Notes: a model not told the origin generated them from the letters alone. Positions 27,779 through 38,787 are shown, counted from the stretch's first letter. The stretch: 64,000 nt of DNA from Glycomyces sp. TRM65418 (GCF_019710475.1 NZ_JAJFAX010000002.1:583044-647043); one strand, 5' to 3'. Numbers and translations: made by a program.

Positions 27779-27911
27779 GCCGCGACGCCGGTTGAGCGAG
27801 ACCGGCAGACGTCCCTTCGCCTCTCCGGGCGCTGAAGCGGTGCCGGACGGGCAAGGCGAAGAGCGAGGGCACCCTCCGCTTACCGAACGCCGCAGGCGGA
27901 ACCGCGTCCGG

Positions 27912-28829
27912 TCAGTCGAGTTCGGACCGCCAAGGCGGGTTCGCGCCCGCCCGTGAGCAGGTGATCGCCGCACACGTCGACGCGAACGCCACGGCCTCGC
28001 GGGCCTCGTCGGCGCGCAGTCCCGCCAGGTCGTCGAGCCGCAGGCGCCCATGGCGCGACAGCCAGTCGAGCAGGGCCCCGCTGAAGGCGTCGCCCGCGCC
28101 GACCGTGTCCACCATGTCGGTCGGGGCGGCGGGCACCGCGAACGACTCGCCGCCCGCCCACACGAGCGAGCCCTCACCGCCGCGGGTCACGACGACGAGC
28201 TTGCGCCCCTTCGTGATCCACTGCTCGGCCAGCGCCACCGGGTCCGCACCGGGGTAGATCCACGCCAAATCCTCGTCGGAGACCTTCACGATCGCCGCGA
28301 ACGCGAGCCACCGCTCCAGCCGCTCCCGGTACGCGCCCCGGTCGCCGAAGAGCGCCGGGCGCATGTTCGGGTCGAGGCTCACGGTCGTCCCCGTGCTCTG
28401 GCCCGACAGCCACCGCTCGACCACCGACCCGCCGGGGTCGACGGCGAGCGCGAGCGAACCGGCGTGGAGCGCCTCCAGACCTGGGTCCCGCGGCAGTTCG
28501 GCGGTCCGCCACTGCCAGTCGGCGGCGCCCTCCACATGGAACGTGTAGCCGGCCGAACCGCTCGGATCCAGGGACACGATCGCCAGACTCGTCGGCTCCG
28601 GGGCGTCCACGATCCACCGCAGGTTCACATCGGACTCCGCCAGGTGCGTGCGCAGCAGCTTCCCGAACGCGTCGCCCGAGAGCCGCCCCAGAAACGCGAC
28701 GTCGGAACCCAAGCGCCCCAACGCGACCGCCACGTTCATCGGACTGCCGCCCGGGTGCGCGATGGGATGCCGCGCATCGTCCTCGGCGACCTCCAGGTCG
28801 ATCAGGGCCTCGCCGATCACACCGATCAT
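27912..28829 (-). CDS. PfkB-family carbohydrate kinase
   Basis: A 305-residue ribokinase-fold sugar kinase. Signature 1 GGSPMNVAVALGRLG lies near residues 27-41; signature 2 with the catalytic Asp, DTVGAGDAFSGALL, near 250-265. A fructokinase-like specificity is plausible (family resemblance) but not certain. The ATG at 28829 gives MIGVIGEALID, the usual first beta strand, with GAGAGG upstream; the open frame continues much further upstream but lacks support. The upstream lipoprotein gene is 128 bp away on the same strand. Confidence 0.85.
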   Translation of the reverse strand: MIGVIGEALIDLEVAEDDARHPIAHPGGSPMNVAVALGRLGSDVAFLGRLSGDAFGKLLRTHLAESDVNLRWIVDAPEPTSLAIVSLDPSGSAGYTFHVEGAADWQWRTAELPRDPGLEALHAGSLALAVDPGGSVVERWLSGQSTGTTVSLDPNMRPALFGDRGAYRERLERWLAFAAIVKVSDEDLAWIYPGADPVALAEQWITKGRKLVVVTRGGEGSLVWAGGESFAVPAAPTDMVDTVGAGDAFSGALLDWLSRHGRLRLDDLAGLRADEAREAVAFASTCAAITCSRAGANPPWRSELD

Positions 28830-28957
28830 GCGCACCAGCCTCTCGCCGTCGTCGATGCCGCGGAAACCGATGATAACCGCCCGCACGCGTACGCGCTCGC
28901 CACTGGCGGCCTCCGCCGGAGTCGACGCGCTCGGCCCCTGGAACAGGCGCCACGACC

Positions 28958-29434
28958 TCAGAGCATCTCGATCCGCAGCACCGCCACGCCGTCGAGCACC
29001 CCCAGCACGGCCACCTCGAACGTCACGCCGTTGTTGCTGATGACGCCCTTGGCGAGGCCGCCGTCGGAGGCGTACATCCTCGACTCGAACTCGCCTCCCG
29101 ACACCGTGGTGCCCTTCAGCTCCAGACCCTCGGCCGTGATCTGCTCGATCGTCATCGACGCGATCCCGGTGTCCGGGTCGAACTCGATGTCGAGCGGGGC
29201 GCGCACCTCCACCTCGCAGCTGCCGTCGTAGCAGGCCTCGAGGTCGGTGCCGTCCACCGCCGCGGGCAGCGCGGGCTCGCTCGGCGACGGCGAGGCGGGG
29301 GTCGGCGACGGCTCCGGCGAGGCCGTCGTGGGCGACGGCGAGGGCGTCGAGGCCCCGGTGTCGGGTTCCTCGGCGCCGCAGGCGCTCAGCGCCAGCACGG
29401 TGAGCGCGGTCAGGGCGATACGGGCACGGCCCAT
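28958..29434 (-). CDS. Lipoprotein of unknown function
   Basis: A 158-residue exported lipoprotein. Lipobox LALSAC puts the lipid on Cys19, followed by a 40-residue Ser/Pro/Thr spacer typical of cell-wall tethering and a compact C-terminal domain (about 60-158) with one Cys pair in EACYDGSCEVEV. No family is recognised. GAGGAG precedes the ATG. It is divergent from the Ser/Thr kinase at 29572; a GC-rich dyad (29502-29526) lies in the shared upstream region. Confidence 0.75.
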   Translation of the reverse strand: MGRARIALTALTVLALSACGAEEPDTGASTPSPSPTTASPEPSPTPASPSPSEPALPAAVDGTDLEACYDGSCEVEVRAPLDIEFDPDTGIASMTIEQITAEGLELKGTTVSGGEFESRMYASDGGLAKGVISNNGVTFEVAVLGVLDGVAVLRIEML

Positions 29435-29571
29435 GGTGACTCCTCGTCGGGAAAGGGGTGCCGACCGTCGGGATCGGCGACTTGCCTACATTGTGATAGG
29501 TCGCGGCGGGGACCGGTCCCGCCGCGCTCGAAACCCCACCGCCCCTGCACACCCGATCGGCGGGAGTCGCC

Positions 29572-31914
29572 TTGGTCGTCACGATGAACCCGGAGTTCTC
29601 TCCGGCGGAACGCCTGGCCCGCCTGCGTCCCGAATACGAGCTGGCCCCCGAGCCGATGTTCGAGACGGCCATGAGCGTCGTGTACGCCGCGAAGGACACG
29701 AGCCTGAACAACCGCCGCCGCGCGGTGAAGTTCGTCTCCGACCGCCTCAAGCCCTACCGGGACCGGTTCGACCGCGAGTACGAGATCCTCAGCAGGCTCT
29801 CCCACCCCAACATCGTCGAGGTGATCTGCGGGACCAGGCCCGGCGAGGACCTCCGCTACATGGTCATGCCCTGGGTCGAATCGAACCTCACCGGCCTGGT
29901 GCAGGAGCGCGGCCGCCTGGGGCCGGAACTGACGCTGCGCGTCGCCGAGCAGCTCGCGGCGGCGATCGACTTCGCCCACGCGCACGGCGTGCTCCACCGC
30001 GACGTCAAGCCCGGCAACGTCCTCATCGGCGCGGAGCACCACGTCTACCTGTGCGACTTCGGCATCGCCAAGGACGACGCCGCCGAGGACCTCACGAAGA
30101 CCGGCGAGGTCCTCGGCAGCCAGATGTGGATGGCCCCCGAGCGGTTCTGGAGGCGCGGCGACCGCGACGACGTCGACGAGACCGTCCCGGTGGACCGGCG
30201 GCCCGCCGTGGCGCCCCTCGCCCGGCGCGTCGACGTCTACTCGTTCGGGCTGGTCCTCCACTACTGCCTCACGGGCCTCACTCCTCGCGAGGACGAACCC
30301 CACGTCGACCTGCCGCCCGCCGTCGCCGAGGTCCTCCGCAAGGCCACGAGCCCCGAGCCCTTGGAGCGCTACGGCACCTGCGCCGACGTGGTCGAAGCGC
30401 TCCGGACCGCGCTCGCCGCACCGGAACGCCTTGAGCGGTCCAGGAGGCCCGGTTCCGGATGGCTCGAACGGCTGCACCGCCGTTCGGTCTACTGGACCGC
30501 CGGTGCGGCGGCGGCGATCGCCGCCGCCGCGTTCATCGTCGTGCCCCAACTCGCCACCGGAGGCGTCATCGGCCCGAGCGACGAGGAGCTCGAACGCCTC
30601 CCCGAAGCGCTGCGCGCCGACTGCGGCTACACCGGCTCGTCCGAGGGAGGAACCGGCGCGGCGAAGGTGATCGCCTGCACCGCAGGCGCGGACGAAGTGG
30701 TCTTCAGCCTCTACGACGATCAGGCGTCCATGGACGAAGCCTACGGCGAGGCCGTCACCGCTTCCGGTCTCGATCGCGGCACCGGCGACTGCACCTGGGC
30801 GATCGGCGCCGAGCACCGCTACCCGGCCGTCGGGGACCCGACGGGCCGCGTCCTCTGCTGGAACGCCGACGGCGCCACCCGCATCGTCTGGAGCGACGAC
30901 GGGGCCCGCACCATCGCCCGCGTCGACCGCCGCGACGCCGAGGACCTCGGCCTCGCCGAGGCCTGGTCGGGCTGGGTCGGGTCCCCGGCGTTCCCCACCG
31001 CCGAGGAGCAGACCCTGCTCGACACCGTGCAGCTCGACGGCTGCCACCGTCCGCGCGCGGGCGACCTGGAGACCTACCGGAACCTCCTCGCCGCGGTCGA
31101 ATGCGACCCGCCGAACGAGCACGCCGCCGCCCTCTCGTACTTCCGGTTCGCCGACCACGAAGGCCTCCGGCACACCATCGAGGCCCACATCGCCGCCGCC
31201 GAGGCGCCCTCGGGCGTGTACTGCGGCGACGGCAGCGCCCCCGGCTTCCTCGGCTACGACGCCCTCGACCTGCGCGGCGTCGACGTCGGCACCCTCCTGT
31301 GCCGACCCGGGGACGGCGTCCCGGCCATCGAGTGGACGCTCGACGCGGCGCTGCTCATGGGCCGCCTCACCGGTACCGATCCCGAAACGCTCGACGACGC
31401 CTGGCGCGCCCACTACGGCTTCGGTCCGCCCACCGCCGCGGTCGTCGAGGCGGTCAACGCCGCCGCCGACCCGCCGTTCCCGACCGCCGCCGAACAGGCC
31501 CTCCTCGACCTCGTTCCCGAACGGTCCCGAGTGGACTGCATGCGGCCGTCGCAGTGGCAGATCGAGAGCAACGTCCGCAACGAGCCGCAGGCCGCGGTCG
31601 TCTGCGGCCCGGTGCGCGGGGCGAGCACGGTCTTCTACTACCAGTTCGGCAGTGCGGCGGAGATGAACGCCGACTACGGCGGCAGCAACGACATCAGCGG
31701 ACCCGACTGCACCGGCATCCCGGAGGACTTCCACGGCGACGCCCCCTACGAGCGCGACGGCGCCACCGGCCGGCTCGGCTGCGGCACCAGCCCCAACGGC
31801 AGCGTGTGGCTGGTGTGGACCGACGACCGCCGCAACGTGCTGGGCATGGCGTTCAACGGCTCCAGCGCCCTCGGGATCCTGGACTGGTGGCGCTACGAGG
31901 CGGGGCCGCTGTAA
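29572..31914 (+). CDS. Transmembrane Ser/Thr protein kinase with three Cys-rich external repeats
   Basis: A 780-residue receptor-type kinase. The kinase domain occupies about 22-285: the Gly-rich loop is degenerate (no glycines in PMFETAMSVVYAAKD), but the ATP Lys (RAVKFV), HRDVKPGN, DFG and MAPERF motifs are intact. A membrane helix lies near 307-327. Outside are three tandem repeats of 140-160 residues (about 333-472, 473-632, 633-780), each with four Cys in the same order; repeats 2 and 3 begin FPTAEEQTLLD and FPTAAEQALLD. The TTG at 29572 has GGGAG 6 bases upstream; ATG 29584 is the alternative. Confidence 0.88.
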   Translation: MVVTMNPEFSPAERLARLRPEYELAPEPMFETAMSVVYAAKDTSLNNRRRAVKFVSDRLKPYRDRFDREYEILSRLSHPNIVEVICGTRPGEDLRYMVMPWVESNLTGLVQERGRLGPELTLRVAEQLAAAIDFAHAHGVLHRDVKPGNVLIGAEHHVYLCDFGIAKDDAAEDLTKTGEVLGSQMWMAPERFWRRGDRDDVDETVPVDRRPAVAPLARRVDVYSFGLVLHYCLTGLTPREDEPHVDLPPAVAEVLRKATSPEPLERYGTCADVVEALRTALAAPERLERSRRPGSGWLERLHRRSVYWTAGAAAAIAAAAFIVVPQLATGGVIGPSDEELERLPEALRADCGYTGSSEGGTGAAKVIACTAGADEVVFSLYDDQASMDEAYGEAVTASGLDRGTGDCTWAIGAEHRYPAVGDPTGRVLCWNADGATRIVWSDDGARTIARVDRRDAEDLGLAEAWSGWVGSPAFPTAEEQTLLDTVQLDGCHRPRAGDLETYRNLLAAVECDPPNEHAAALSYFRFADHEGLRHTIEAHIAAAEAPSGVYCGDGSAPGFLGYDALDLRGVDVGTLLCRPGDGVPAIEWTLDAALLMGRLTGTDPETLDDAWRAHYGFGPPTAAVVEAVNAAADPPFPTAAEQALLDLVPERSRVDCMRPSQWQIESNVRNEPQAAVVCGPVRGASTVFYYQFGSAAEMNADYGGSNDISGPDCTGIPEDFHGDAPYERDGATGRLGCGTSPNGSVWLVWTDDRRNVLGMAFNGSSALGILDWWRYEAGPL

Positions 31915-32754
31915 CTCGGCCCAGTCGCGCTTCAGCAGCTTCAGGTCGGCCGGGGTGAGCGTGGTCGACTGGATCATGGCCCGGATGAGATTGACGTTGA
32001 GCGCGTTGCCGATCGGATTGCTCATGCCCTCGTCGCTCTTGAGGCCCGGGATCCGGTAGGGCTTGCATTCGGAGTGGGAGAAGCGCTCCCGGATCACGGC
32101 GACGACGTTGGCCGCCCGGTGCGGGATCCACGACTCGTCACCGGCGACCTCGTTGAGGTCGGCGGCGACCTGCTTCCAGGGGACCGGTTGCGGCCGCGGC
32201 AGCCCGAGCAGGTAGTTCTGCGCCAGGGAGGTCAGCACCAGCCGCTCGCGTTCGGTGAGGTCGAACTGCTGCGGCGGCAGCGTCACGGCGTCGGGCCCGG
32301 CGGTCGGGGAACCGCGGTCGGGCGCGCCGATCCGCACCTCCAGGAAGTGCAGCCGCTCGGTCGGGTCGCCGAAGAGCAGGGGCGTGTACCCGGCCGGCAC
32401 GACGCGTTCGTGGCCGGTGAGCAGGATCGACTCCTCCGGGGCCAGGACCCTGATCGGCGAGCCGTCGTTGCGGATCCACCATTCGCCGCCCGCGCAGTGG
32501 AAGTGGCCGTGGAACCGGCTGATGCGCCGGTCGTCGACCCCGATCGGCAGGTGCACGTCCCCTTCGGAACGGCCGAACTCGAGCTTGATGCTGTTCGGGG
32601 GCACGGCCCAGCCCGCGTGCTCGGTGAGCGCGTAGAGCGTCCCGGGAGGCATCGGGTCGAGCGGCTCGGCCCCGCGCGGCGGGTGGGGAATCCCCGGAGC
32701 CAGGCTCCGCACCCACTCGGGCAGCACTTGCGGTGCGTATCGGTCGGTCGCCAT
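31915..32754 (-). CDS. FHA-domain protein with HTH-like C-terminus, 3' end unresolved
   Basis: The 280 codons from ATG 32754 to the edge of the convergent kinase gene encode an FHA phosphothreonine-binding domain (FGRSEGDVHLP, RISRFHGHFHC, near 50-130) and a region resembling a two-helix DNA-binding domain (LTERERLVLTSLAQ, then WKQVAADLNEVAG and HRAANVVAVIRERF). No in-frame stop occurs here; the frame stays open through the whole antisense strand of the kinase gene to 29410, which is unlikely to be coding. The natural end is probably near LLKRDWAEL at the kinase stop. The start at 32754 is set by AAGGGG 6 bases upstream. Confidence 0.65.
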
Positions 32755-32828
32755 GCGCATCCCCTTTGTCGGATCCGAGTCTCCTCTATTGTGCGACGAA
32801 TCGGACGAACGGCGAGACCCTCACCGCG

Positions 32829-33623
32829 TCACTGCGGATCCCCGGCGCGGGACACGAGGGGCCGCCTACCGCTGCGAGCGAGCAGTCGGGCGATCACCCA
32901 CGACGGCGTCAGCCGTCCGAGGGCCACGATGGCCTTGTTCTGCCAGCCCGGAACGCTCAGGGCCTTGCCGCTGCGCCAGTCCCGCAGCGCGGCCCGGGCG
33001 ACGGCATCGGCGTCCAGCCAGAGGAAACCGGGGATCTTGGACATGTTCATGCCCGCGCTGTCGTGGAACTCGGTGCGCGTGAAACCGGGGCACAGCGCGG
33101 TGACGGCGACACGGTGCGGGCGGGTCTTGACGGCGGCCGACTGACTGAAATTGATGACCCAGGCTTTGGTGGCGGAATACGTCGAACTGGGAAAGAACCC
33201 GAGCACCGATGCGATGTTGATGACGCCGCCACGCCGGCGCTCTATCATCGAGGGCAGCGCGGCGAGCGTCAGGCGAAGCACGGTCTCGGTGTGCAGCCGG
33301 GACATCGCGACCTCGGCCTGCACCGGAGTGGCGAGGAACCCCGTGGGATGCCCGAACCCGGCGCAGTTCACCAGCAGCTCGACCCCTTCGCGGCACCGCT
33401 CCTCGACACGGGCGACATCGGCGTCCACGACGAGGTCGGCGGCGATGACCTCGCATTCGGCCGAGAGCGAAGGCGCCGTTTCTCGCAGGCGCCCGCCATT
33501 GCGATCGACGAGGACGAGCCGATACCCCTCGCGCGCGAGCCTCCTGGCGAAGGCCGCCCCGATCCCGGCTGCGGCGCCGGTGACGAGCGCCGTAGGGCGC
33601 GCCTGCGACGATGCGTCACTCAT
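32829..33623 (-). CDS. Short-chain dehydrogenase/reductase
   Basis: A 264-residue classical SDR. Cofactor motif TGAAAGIG (16-23) with the acidic VDRNGGR turn and AADL suggests NAD(H) or NADP(H) use; NCAGFG follows, then catalytic Ser in INIASV and the YSATK dyad. The substrate is unknown. The ATG at 33623 lies 6 bases after a minus-strand GATACT (33635-33630), consistent with a leaderless start. The next gene on this strand, the FHA protein, begins 74 bp downstream. Confidence 0.88.
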   Translation of the reverse strand: MSDASSQARPTALVTGAAAGIGAAFARRLAREGYRLVLVDRNGGRLRETAPSLSAECEVIAADLVVDADVARVEERCREGVELLVNCAGFGHPTGFLATPVQAEVAMSRLHTETVLRLTLAALPSMIERRRGGVINIASVLGFFPSSTYSATKAWVINFSQSAAVKTRPHRVAVTALCPGFTRTEFHDSAGMNMSKIPGFLWLDADAVARAALRDWRSGKALSVPGWQNKAIVALGRLTPSWVIARLLARSGRRPLVSRAGDPQ

Positions 33624-33977
33624 CGACCGAGTATCGCAGCAATCAAGCGTCCCTTGGGCACAGCGACAAGCTGATCGGCCTCGGCGGGCGCGCAAACGGC
33701 GATGGCCCTCGCCGCCCCGCCCGTCCCCGGCGGCGACCGCCTCAGACGCGATCGGCCGCTGCCGCCGAACCGCCATCGACACGGCCCCGTCCCTGGCGAC
33801 GCTCAGCTAGGGCATGGCCGGCTACGGCGTCGAAGGCGTGCGAATCGGCCTGACCGTCGCCGCCGCCATCGGATGCCCGGCCCTGGCCGCCCTGCAGACC
33901 GCCGCCCGCACCCGAGCCGGCCCGCCCCAAAACCGCAAAGCACCCCGCCCGCTGAGCACCACGCAAAGGCAGAAACA
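33624..33977. other. Intergenic, no gene supported
   Basis: About 350 bp with short overlapping open frames on both strands but no start signals, motifs or clear codon bias. It contains the SDR promoter at its left edge and ends in the tRNA-Glu terminator. It may be a decayed gene. Confidence 0.45.
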
Positions 33978-34013
33978 GCATCAGAGCCCCGGCGAAAGCC
34001 GGGGCTCTGATGC
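33978..34013 (-). terminator. Terminator of tRNA-Glu
   Basis: A perfect 16-bp stem (33978-33993 with 33998-34013) closed by a tetraloop (TTTC on the minus strand), followed on that strand by TGTTTCTG. It lies 14 bases beyond the tRNA 3' end. Confidence 0.85.
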
Positions 34014-34027
34014 AATGTATTCCTCTG

Positions 34028-34100
34028 TACTCCCGAGCGGATTCGAACCGCCGTTTCCGCCTTGAGAGGGCGGCGTCCTAGGCCCCTAGACGACGGGAGC
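34028..34100 (-). tRNA. tRNA-Glu(CTC)
   Basis: A 73-nt cloverleaf on the minus strand with acceptor GCTCCCG pairing CGGGAGT, D arm TCGTCTAGGGGCCTAGGACG, anticodon stem and loop GCCGCCCTCTCAAGGCGG (anticodon CTC, reading GAG) and T arm CGGTTCGAATCCG. CCA is not encoded. It matches actinobacterial tRNA-Glu in layout. Confidence 0.97.
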
Positions 34101-34204
34101 TCGGCCTGTGTTCCTGCGGCTTACCGCGGCAACGTCGACAAGCTTACTCGACCCTTCCGCGGGTCCGCCACCGGGATACGGCTTGTGACGTGGCCTACCA
34201 AAAG

Positions 34205-34268
34205 GGCGGGCCGGGCCGACGCCGACACCTTTTCAGGTGAACCCCCGTTGCGTCGGGCCCGGCCCGCC
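34205..34268 (-). terminator. Long hairpin terminator of lipoprotein gene
   Basis: An 18-bp stem with one bulge (34205-34222 with 34250-34268) encloses a loop that contains a smaller ACCT/AGGT hairpin. On the minus strand it is followed by CTTTTGG. It begins 40 bases after the stop of the gene at 34309. Confidence 0.75.
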
Positions 34269-34308
34269 GAGCGACTCTAGCGCGCCCGCGGCGCGGGCGG
34301 CGGCGAAA

Positions 34309-34941
34309 TCACTGGTTGTGACCGGTGGCCTGACCGGTGAGCTCGCTCAGCCAGGCGGCGTCCACGCCGTCGTGGTAGTTCACGAGCTTCGCGGTGTACG
34401 CGGTCCCCCCGACCTTCGCGGTCACGCTGGCGATGACGCCCACCGTGGTCACGCACACCTCGTACGCGCCCACCGGCGAGCCCTCCGCGCCCCGCACCTC
34501 CACGCAGTCCGCCAGCTCGCCGGCGAGCGTCGTGTCGGAGAACTCGGTCGACGCCGAGGGATCCGCGGCGGTCGCGCTCAGCCAGGACGCCACCGCGTCC
34601 TCGGCCGGCAGGATGCCTTCGAGCTCCCGGCTCAACCACACCGCCAGGTCGGTCGACTCCTCGTTCGTCCACAGCCGCGGCCGGTCGCCCACGACGACCG
34701 CCGCCGTCCCGGCCTCCGGGTCCACCGCCACCAGCACCGACTTCTCCGAGCCCTCCACGAGGTACTCGGCGGTGTAGGCGTGGCCCTCGCCGTCGACGAG
34801 GCGGTCGCTCAGCTCCGTCAGCGCGGCCTGGTCCTCCGAGGCCGACTCGCCGCCGGCCTCGGCGCCCGAGCATCCGGCGAGCGCGAGGAGGGCGGCCGCA
34901 CTCAAGGCAGCGCAGCGCCGAAGGGCATTCTGCACGATCAT
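34309..34941 (-). CDS. Lipoprotein of unknown function
   Basis: A 210-residue exported lipoprotein. Lipobox LALAGCS with the lipidated Cys near 23, then a short acidic linker (GGESASEDQ) and a 170-residue domain with two Cys (ADCVEV, EVCVTT) likely bridged. No enzyme motif is visible. The ATG at 34941 has GGAG upstream; the frame is open further upstream but that part reads through the promoter region. Divergent from eno. Confidence 0.72.
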   Translation of the reverse strand: MIVQNALRRCAALSAAALLALAGCSGAEAGGESASEDQAALTELSDRLVDGEGHAYTAEYLVEGSEKSVLVAVDPEAGTAAVVVGDRPRLWTNEESTDLAVWLSRELEGILPAEDAVASWLSATAADPSASTEFSDTTLAGELADCVEVRGAEGSPVGAYEVCVTTVGVIASVTAKVGGTAYTAKLVNYHDGVDAAWLSELTGQATGHNQ

Positions 34942-36660
<1,719 letters not shown>

Positions 36661-36695
36661 CGAGTCCCAGGACCCGGCGAGCACCGCGACCGCTT

Positions 36696-36729
36696 CGAAG
36701 GCCCCCGCGCTCCGGCGCGGGGGCCTTCG
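36696..36729 (+). terminator. eno terminator
   Basis: A perfect 15-bp stem (36696-36710 with 36715-36729) with tetraloop TCCG, downstream of the 30-bp repeat array. Confidence 0.82.
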
Positions 36730-36757
36730 GCGCTCCCGGATCGACTAGGCTGGCCCC

Positions 36758-37285
36758 GTGAACGCGAGCCGCCGACCCAGCCGCCCGGGAGGACGATCCA
36801 CCGGTCCCGGCCGCACCCGTGCCACGCGCCGGCCCGCCCCCGGTTCGGCCGGCCGGCCCCAGGTCAAGCGGGTCCGCTACCGTCCCGCACGGCGGATCTC
36901 CCGCCGCGCCGCCGTCCTCGCGCTCGTCCTCTCCGCGCTGGCCCTCTCCTACGCCTACCCGCTGCGCACCTACATCGAGCAGCGCATCGAGATCAACCGC
37001 CTCGAAGCCGAGCAGGCGGAGCAGTCCGAGCGCATCGAGGAGCTCGAAGCCGAGCGCGTCAAATGGGACGACCCCGAGTACGTCAAGGCGCAGATCCGCT
37101 CCAGCCTCCTCCTCGTGCCGCCCGGCGAGGACCTCGTCATCGTCGTCGACGAGGACGATCCCAGGCACACCGGTGGCGCGGACGACGCCGAGGACCCGGA
37201 CCTGTCCTGGTACGACGAGCTGGCCGCTACCTTTGAAGACGCCGACCGGCTCGACCCAGAGGAAACAGAGGAACCAGCAGAGTGA
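36758..37285 (+). CDS. FtsB/DivIC-type septum formation initiator
   Basis: A 175-residue bitopic protein. A long basic Arg/Pro-rich cytoplasmic tail (1-48) precedes a membrane helix (AAVLALVLSALALSYAYPL, about 51-69), then a coiled coil (about 72-100, IEINRLEAEQAEQSERIEEL) and the family motif WDDPEYVKAQIRSSLLLVPPGE, ending in an acidic tail. FtsB-like proteins bridge FtsQ and FtsL in the divisome. The GTG at 36758 lies 6 bases after TAGGCT (36746-36751), a leaderless layout. Downstream DUF501 and ppx follow as in other actinobacteria. Confidence 0.88.
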   Translation: MNASRRPSRPGGRSTGPGRTRATRRPAPGSAGRPQVKRVRYRPARRISRRAAVLALVLSALALSYAYPLRTYIEQRIEINRLEAEQAEQSERIEELEAERVKWDDPEYVKAQIRSSLLLVPPGEDLVIVVDEDDPRHTGGADDAEDPDLSWYDELAATFEDADRLDPEETEEPAE

Positions 37286-37328
37286 ACGCGGTGCATGCGC
37301 AAGCCCTGGCGCTGATCGGCGGGGCCCG

Positions 37329-37862
37329 GTGAAGCCCGAAGCGTGGCCCCAGGACCCCCAGCCGGTGTCGGAGGCCGACGCGGCCGCCGTCTCCGCCCAG
37401 CTCGGCCGCCCCATCCGCGGCGCCCACGCCGTCGCGTGGCGCTGCCCCTGCGGGCAGCCCGCGGTCGTCGAGACCGAGCCGCGCCTGCCGGACGGCACCC
37501 CCTTCCCGACCACGTACTACCTGACCTGCCCGAAGGCCGCCTCGGCCATCGGCCGGCTCGAAGGCGGCGGGGTCATGAAGGACATGAACGAGCGCCTCGC
37601 CGCCGATCCCGAACTCGCCGAGCACCACCGCCGCGCCCACGAGGACTACCTCGCCCGGCGCGCGAGGCTCGGCGACGTGCCCGAGATCGAGGGCGTGTCG
37701 GCGGGCGGCCTGCCCGACCGCGTGAAATGCCTGCACGCCCTCGTCGGCCACGCGCTGGCCGCCGGACCGGGCGTCAGCCCCTTCGGCGACGAGGCGATCG
37801 AGCGCCTCCCCGAGTGGTGGCGCACCAGCAGCTGCGCCCATGGACAAGAGGAGAGCGAATGA
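37329..37862 (+). CDS. DUF501 family protein
   Basis: A 177-residue soluble protein with a DUF501 layout: SAQLGRPIRGAHAVAWRCPCGQPAVVET near the start, then FPTTYYLTCPKAASAIGRLE, and a C-terminal DRVKCLHALVGHALAAGPG. Cys and His residues hint at metal binding. The function is unknown; DUF501 genes sit between ftsB and ppx in many actinobacteria, as here. GTG start at 37329; its stop overlaps the ppx ATG by four bases. Confidence 0.88.
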   Translation: MKPEAWPQDPQPVSEADAAAVSAQLGRPIRGAHAVAWRCPCGQPAVVETEPRLPDGTPFPTTYYLTCPKAASAIGRLEGGGVMKDMNERLAADPELAEHHRRAHEDYLARRARLGDVPEIEGVSAGGLPDRVKCLHALVGHALAAGPGVSPFGDEAIERLPEWWRTSSCAHGQEESE

Positions 37863-38782
37863 GCGAGCGTCGCGTGGCCGGGATCGACTGCGGCACCAAT
37901 TCGATCCGTCTCCTCATCGCCGACGTCGGCGCGGACGGCCGACTGCGGGACGTCGTGCGCCGCATGGAGGTCGTGCGTCTCGGCGAAGGCGTCGACCGGA
38001 CCGGCCGCCTCTCCGAGGCCGCCTTGGAACGCACCCGCGTCGCCCTCGCCGACTACACCGGCCAGATCCGCGAGCACGGGGTCGAGGCGGTCCGCATGGT
38101 CGCCACGTCCGCGAGCCGCGACGCCGCGAACGCCGCCGACTTCGAGGCCATGGTCGAGTCGGTGCTCGGCCAGGCCCCCGAGGTCATCACCGGTGACGAG
38201 GAGGCCCGCCTCTCCTTCACCGGCGCGGCGGCCACGCTGCCTCCCCACGAAGGGCAGCGCCTGCTCATCGACATCGGCGGCGGCTCGACCGAGTTCGTGC
38301 GCGGCACGGGCGCCGAGGTCCTGGCGGCGATCTCCGTCGACATCGGCTGCGTCCGCATGACCGAGCGGCACTTGCGCACGGACCCGCCGCGCCAGGGCGA
38401 GATCGACGCCGCGGTCCTCGACATCACCGGCATCGCGGACAAGGCCCTGAGCGTGGCCGACCCGGCCCGCGAGGCCACCGAGCTGGTGGCCGTGGCCGGG
38501 ACGGCGACGACGATCGCCGCGATCGCTTTGGGGCTCAAGGCGTACGACCCCCGGGCGATCGACGGGACCCGCCTCACGTACTCCATGGTCGAACGGGTGA
38601 CCGCGGACCTCGCCGAGGCCGACCACGCCGCGCGCCTCGCGATCCCCGTCATGCACCCGGGTCGGGCCGACGTCATCGTCGGCGGCGCGCTGGTGCTGCG
38701 CACCATCATGGAGCGCAGCCGGATCGAAGAGGTCCTCATCAGCGAGCACGACATCCTCGACGGCATCGCCCTCTCGGCATAA
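37859..38782 (+). CDS. Exopolyphosphatase/pppGpp phosphohydrolase (Ppx/GppA)
   Basis: A 307-residue ASKHA-fold phosphatase. The first phosphate loop is IDCGTNSIRLLIADV (9-23), the second DIGGGSTEFV near 140, with MVATSASRDAANAADF between and a short C-terminal domain; the HD domain of long GppA forms is absent, as usual in actinobacterial Ppx1/2. It degrades polyphosphate or pppGpp. Translation is coupled to DUF501 by an ATGA overlap. Confidence 0.9.
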   Translation: MSERRVAGIDCGTNSIRLLIADVGADGRLRDVVRRMEVVRLGEGVDRTGRLSEAALERTRVALADYTGQIREHGVEAVRMVATSASRDAANAADFEAMVESVLGQAPEVITGDEEARLSFTGAAATLPPHEGQRLLIDIGGGSTEFVRGTGAEVLAAISVDIGCVRMTERHLRTDPPRQGEIDAAVLDITGIADKALSVADPAREATELVAVAGTATTIAAIALGLKAYDPRAIDGTRLTYSMVERVTADLAEADHAARLAIPVMHPGRADVIVGGALVLRTIMERSRIEEVLISEHDILDGIALSA

Positions 38783-38787
38783 CGGCG

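Noticed and set aside
33624..34010. Small genes of 70-100 codons between the SDR gene and tRNA-Glu
   Set aside because: Several frames overlap on both strands with similar weak codon bias and no ribosome binding sites or motifs.
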